Assembly (NCBI GenBank): GCA_027488415.1
Contig: JAIYBS010000392.1
Span: 1-6,262 of the forward strand
From: Planctomycetaceae bacterium
GTDB taxonomy: Bacteria; Planctomycetota; Phycisphaerae; Phycisphaerales; SM1A02
DNA: 6,262 nt
Direction of reading: 5' to 3'
Part shown: positions 5,145 to 6,262 of the stretch, one piece after another
Layout of the letters: the number at the start of each line of letters is the position of its first letter
Position numbering within the stretch: the first letter of the stretch is position 1
Translations under genes and position numbers: made by a program
Notes under the pieces: model-generated
Seen by the model: only the letters and a program-made list of their open reading frames with translations
Told to the model about the DNA's origin: nothing
The model's database searches: none

Positions 5145-6149
5145 GTGCTCTCCTCCGCCAGACGACTCGTCCCAGGCATCCTGCTGATCGCCGCCGCTTC
5201 GGCCGCGGTGGTGCTGACGGACCGCTCGGGCGCGAAGAGCGACGTGCCGACGGTCTCGGTCGTGACCTACAGCAGGACGAGCGTCTTCGAGGACGCCTAC
5301 GCGGGTTTCGTCGCGGAGATGAAGTCGCTCGGATACGAGGACGGCACGACGATGCGGCTCGTGCTCCGCGACGCGCAGCTCGATATCGGCACGCTGAACA
5401 CGATCGTCGCGACGATCGCCGAGGAGCGCCCGACGGTCGTCGTCCCGATGACCACGATGGCGCTCCAGGCGACAATCCGCCGCATCAAGGACCGACCGGT
5501 GGTGTTCACGCTCATCGCCTCCGGCGTCGCGGCCGGCGCGGGCAAGAGCGCGACCGAGCACCTGCCGAACGTGACCGGCAACGAGGTGCAGGGCGACTGG
5601 GACGGCATGGTGCGCGCGCTGCGCGCCGCCGTCCCCGGCGTCCGCAAGGTCGGGACACTGTTCGCCCCCGGCGAGGCCAACAGCGTCTTCAACCGCGACG
5701 AGTGGCGGGCACGGCTCGCGAAGGAGGGCATCGAGCTCGTCTCCGCGCCGGCCGATCGGCCGACCGAGATCCCGGAGGCGGCCGATGCGCTCGTCGCACA
5801 GGGCGTCCAGGCGATCACGCAGATCTCGGATGTCTCGAGCAGCAGCGGCTTCACGTCGATCGTCCGAAGCGCCGACCGTGCCGCGGTGCCGGTCTTCGGC
5901 TTCGCCACCTCCGCGGTGCGCGACGGCGCCACGCTCGCGCTCGCGAGGGACTTCACGCAGACGGGCGTCGACGGCGCCCGGCTCGTCGCCCGCGTGCTCC
6001 GGGGCGAGGATCCGGCGACGATGCCCTTCACCGAGACGACGAAGACGGTGACCGTCGTGAACCCGGAGCGCCTGCGGCGATTCGGCATCGCGCTGCCGCC
6101 TGCCATCCTCGAGGGCGCGACCGAGCTTCGCGAGGCGGCGCGTCCATGA
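5145..6149 (+). CDS. Periplasmic substrate-binding protein, ABC_sub_bind (TrpX-like) family
   Basis: This 334-residue protein has an N-terminal hydrophobic segment (about 8-24) after two arginines, acting as a signal peptide or membrane anchor. It has no lipobox cysteine, unlike many lipoprotein binding proteins. The rest follows the two-lobed type I periplasmic binding fold of the ABC_sub_bind family. Family landmarks are a first strand near 36-41 (TVSVV), a FVAEMKSLGYEDG helix-turn (55-67), PVVFTLIASGVAAG (118-131), PNVTGNE (141-147), GEANS (176-180), VPVFGF (248-253) and the closing NPERLRRFGIALPPAIL. Characterised relatives bind small molecules such as aromatic amino acids; the ligand here is unknown. 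GTG at 5145 is the first possible common start after an in-frame TAG at 5130-5132. The stop overlaps the next gene's ATG as ATGA. That next gene is not a permease or ATPase, so a sensory role is possible. Confidence 0.87.
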   Translation: MLSSARRLVPGILLIAAASAAVVLTDRSGAKSDVPTVSVVTYSRTSVFEDAYAGFVAEMKSLGYEDGTTMRLVLRDAQLDIGTLNTIVATIAEERPTVVVPMTTMALQATIRRIKDRPVVFTLIASGVAAGAGKSATEHLPNVTGNEVQGDWDGMVRALRAAVPGVRKVGTLFAPGEANSVFNRDEWRARLAKEGIELVSAPADRPTEIPEAADALVAQGVQAITQISDVSSSSGFTSIVRSADRAAVPVFGFATSAVRDGATLALARDFTQTGVDGARLVARVLRGEDPATMPFTETTKTVTVVNPERLRRFGIALPPAILEGATELREAARP

Positions 6150-6262
6150 AGGCGGTGCTGACGGACTTCCCGGAGCTCGTGCACGTGGCATTCCACGGCC
6201 GCCTCGACGCGGCATGGTCGGAATCCGCGTCGCAGGAGCTCGAGGCGGCCATCCGGCTCGGG
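6146..6262 (+). CDS. Start of a probable STAS-domain protein (truncated by window end)
   Basis: The ATG at 6146 overlaps the stop of the binding-protein gene (ATGA), so translation is very likely coupled. The 39 residues visible before the window edge include VHVAFHGRLDAAWSESASQ and then ELEAAIRLG. The strand-then-GRLDA turn followed by a helix resembles the opening of STAS domains, as in SpoIIAA-type anti-sigma factor antagonists, where 'GRLDA...L..al..lI..G' is common. STAS proteins are cytoplasmic and act by phosphorylation-controlled binding to a kinase/anti-sigma factor. The phosphorylatable serine and the rest of the fold would lie beyond the edge. The gene itself is well supported; the family call rests on a short stretch. 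Confidence 0.6.
   Translation, partial: MKAVLTDFPELVHVAFHGRLDAAWSESASQELEAAIRLG

Noticed and set aside
4997..5179. 61-codon upstream extension of the discoidin-like gene
   Set aside because: It would put a basic, non-hydrophobic stretch before a good signal peptide and ignore a strong ribosome site next to the ATG at 4996. It also overlaps the divergent gene start.
4122..6215. Very long open frame on the minus strand (697 codons) antisense to the binding-protein gene
   Set aside because: It is rich in Arg, Gly, Asp and His with no hydrophobic pattern or domain, crosses two real genes on its own strand out of frame, and is expected where GC-rich third positions remove stop codons.

Overview
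The window is GC-rich DNA (by eye about two-thirds G+C, with third codon positions almost all G or C). It looks like a member of the Planctomycetota, probably a Phycisphaerae-like lineage. Three things suggest this: paired dockerin-type calcium loops of the form DLDGNGxxxGxDLG at the C-terminus of a secreted enzyme, a PGPGA...RRxRR variant of the PEP-CTERM tail on a secreted protein, and mostly absent Shine-Dalgarno sequences. This assignment is an inference; no rRNA or other marker gene is present.

Layout. Positions 1-1590 (+) hold the end of an arsenic resistance operon: the last codons of an unidentified gene, a thioredoxin-type arsenate reductase (arsC) starting 1 base after its stop, and the arsenite efflux carrier acr3 14 bases further on. 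ArsC reduces arsenate to arsenite and Acr3 exports it. A 52-base gap with a GC-rich hairpin separates acr3 from a convergent set of genes.

Positions 1643-4996 (-) hold three genes in tandem, read from right to left: a small secreted protein with a discoidin-like beta-sandwich and a PEP-CTERM-like tail, an MscS-type mechanosensitive channel with an extra N-terminal extracytoplasmic domain, and a secreted alpha/beta hydrolase with two C-terminal EF-hand/dockerin-like loops. The gaps are 54 and 36 bases, so co-transcription is possible. All three products are predicted to act in the envelope or outside the cell.

Positions 5145-6262 (+) start a divergent unit: a periplasmic binding protein of the ABC_sub_bind (TrpX-like) family, translationally coupled by an ATGA overlap to the start of a gene that reads like a STAS domain (anti-sigma factor antagonist type) and runs off the window. 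A binding protein joined to a STAS-like partner, rather than to a permease, suggests ligand sensing linked to partner-switch signalling. This is the most interesting lead here, but it depends on genes outside the window. The 148-base divergent intergenic region contains a perfect 12-base palindrome nested in a larger inverted repeat next to the binding-protein start codon.

No tRNA, rRNA, CRISPR array, insertion sequence or phage gene was seen, and no gene-free stretch exceeds 150 bases.
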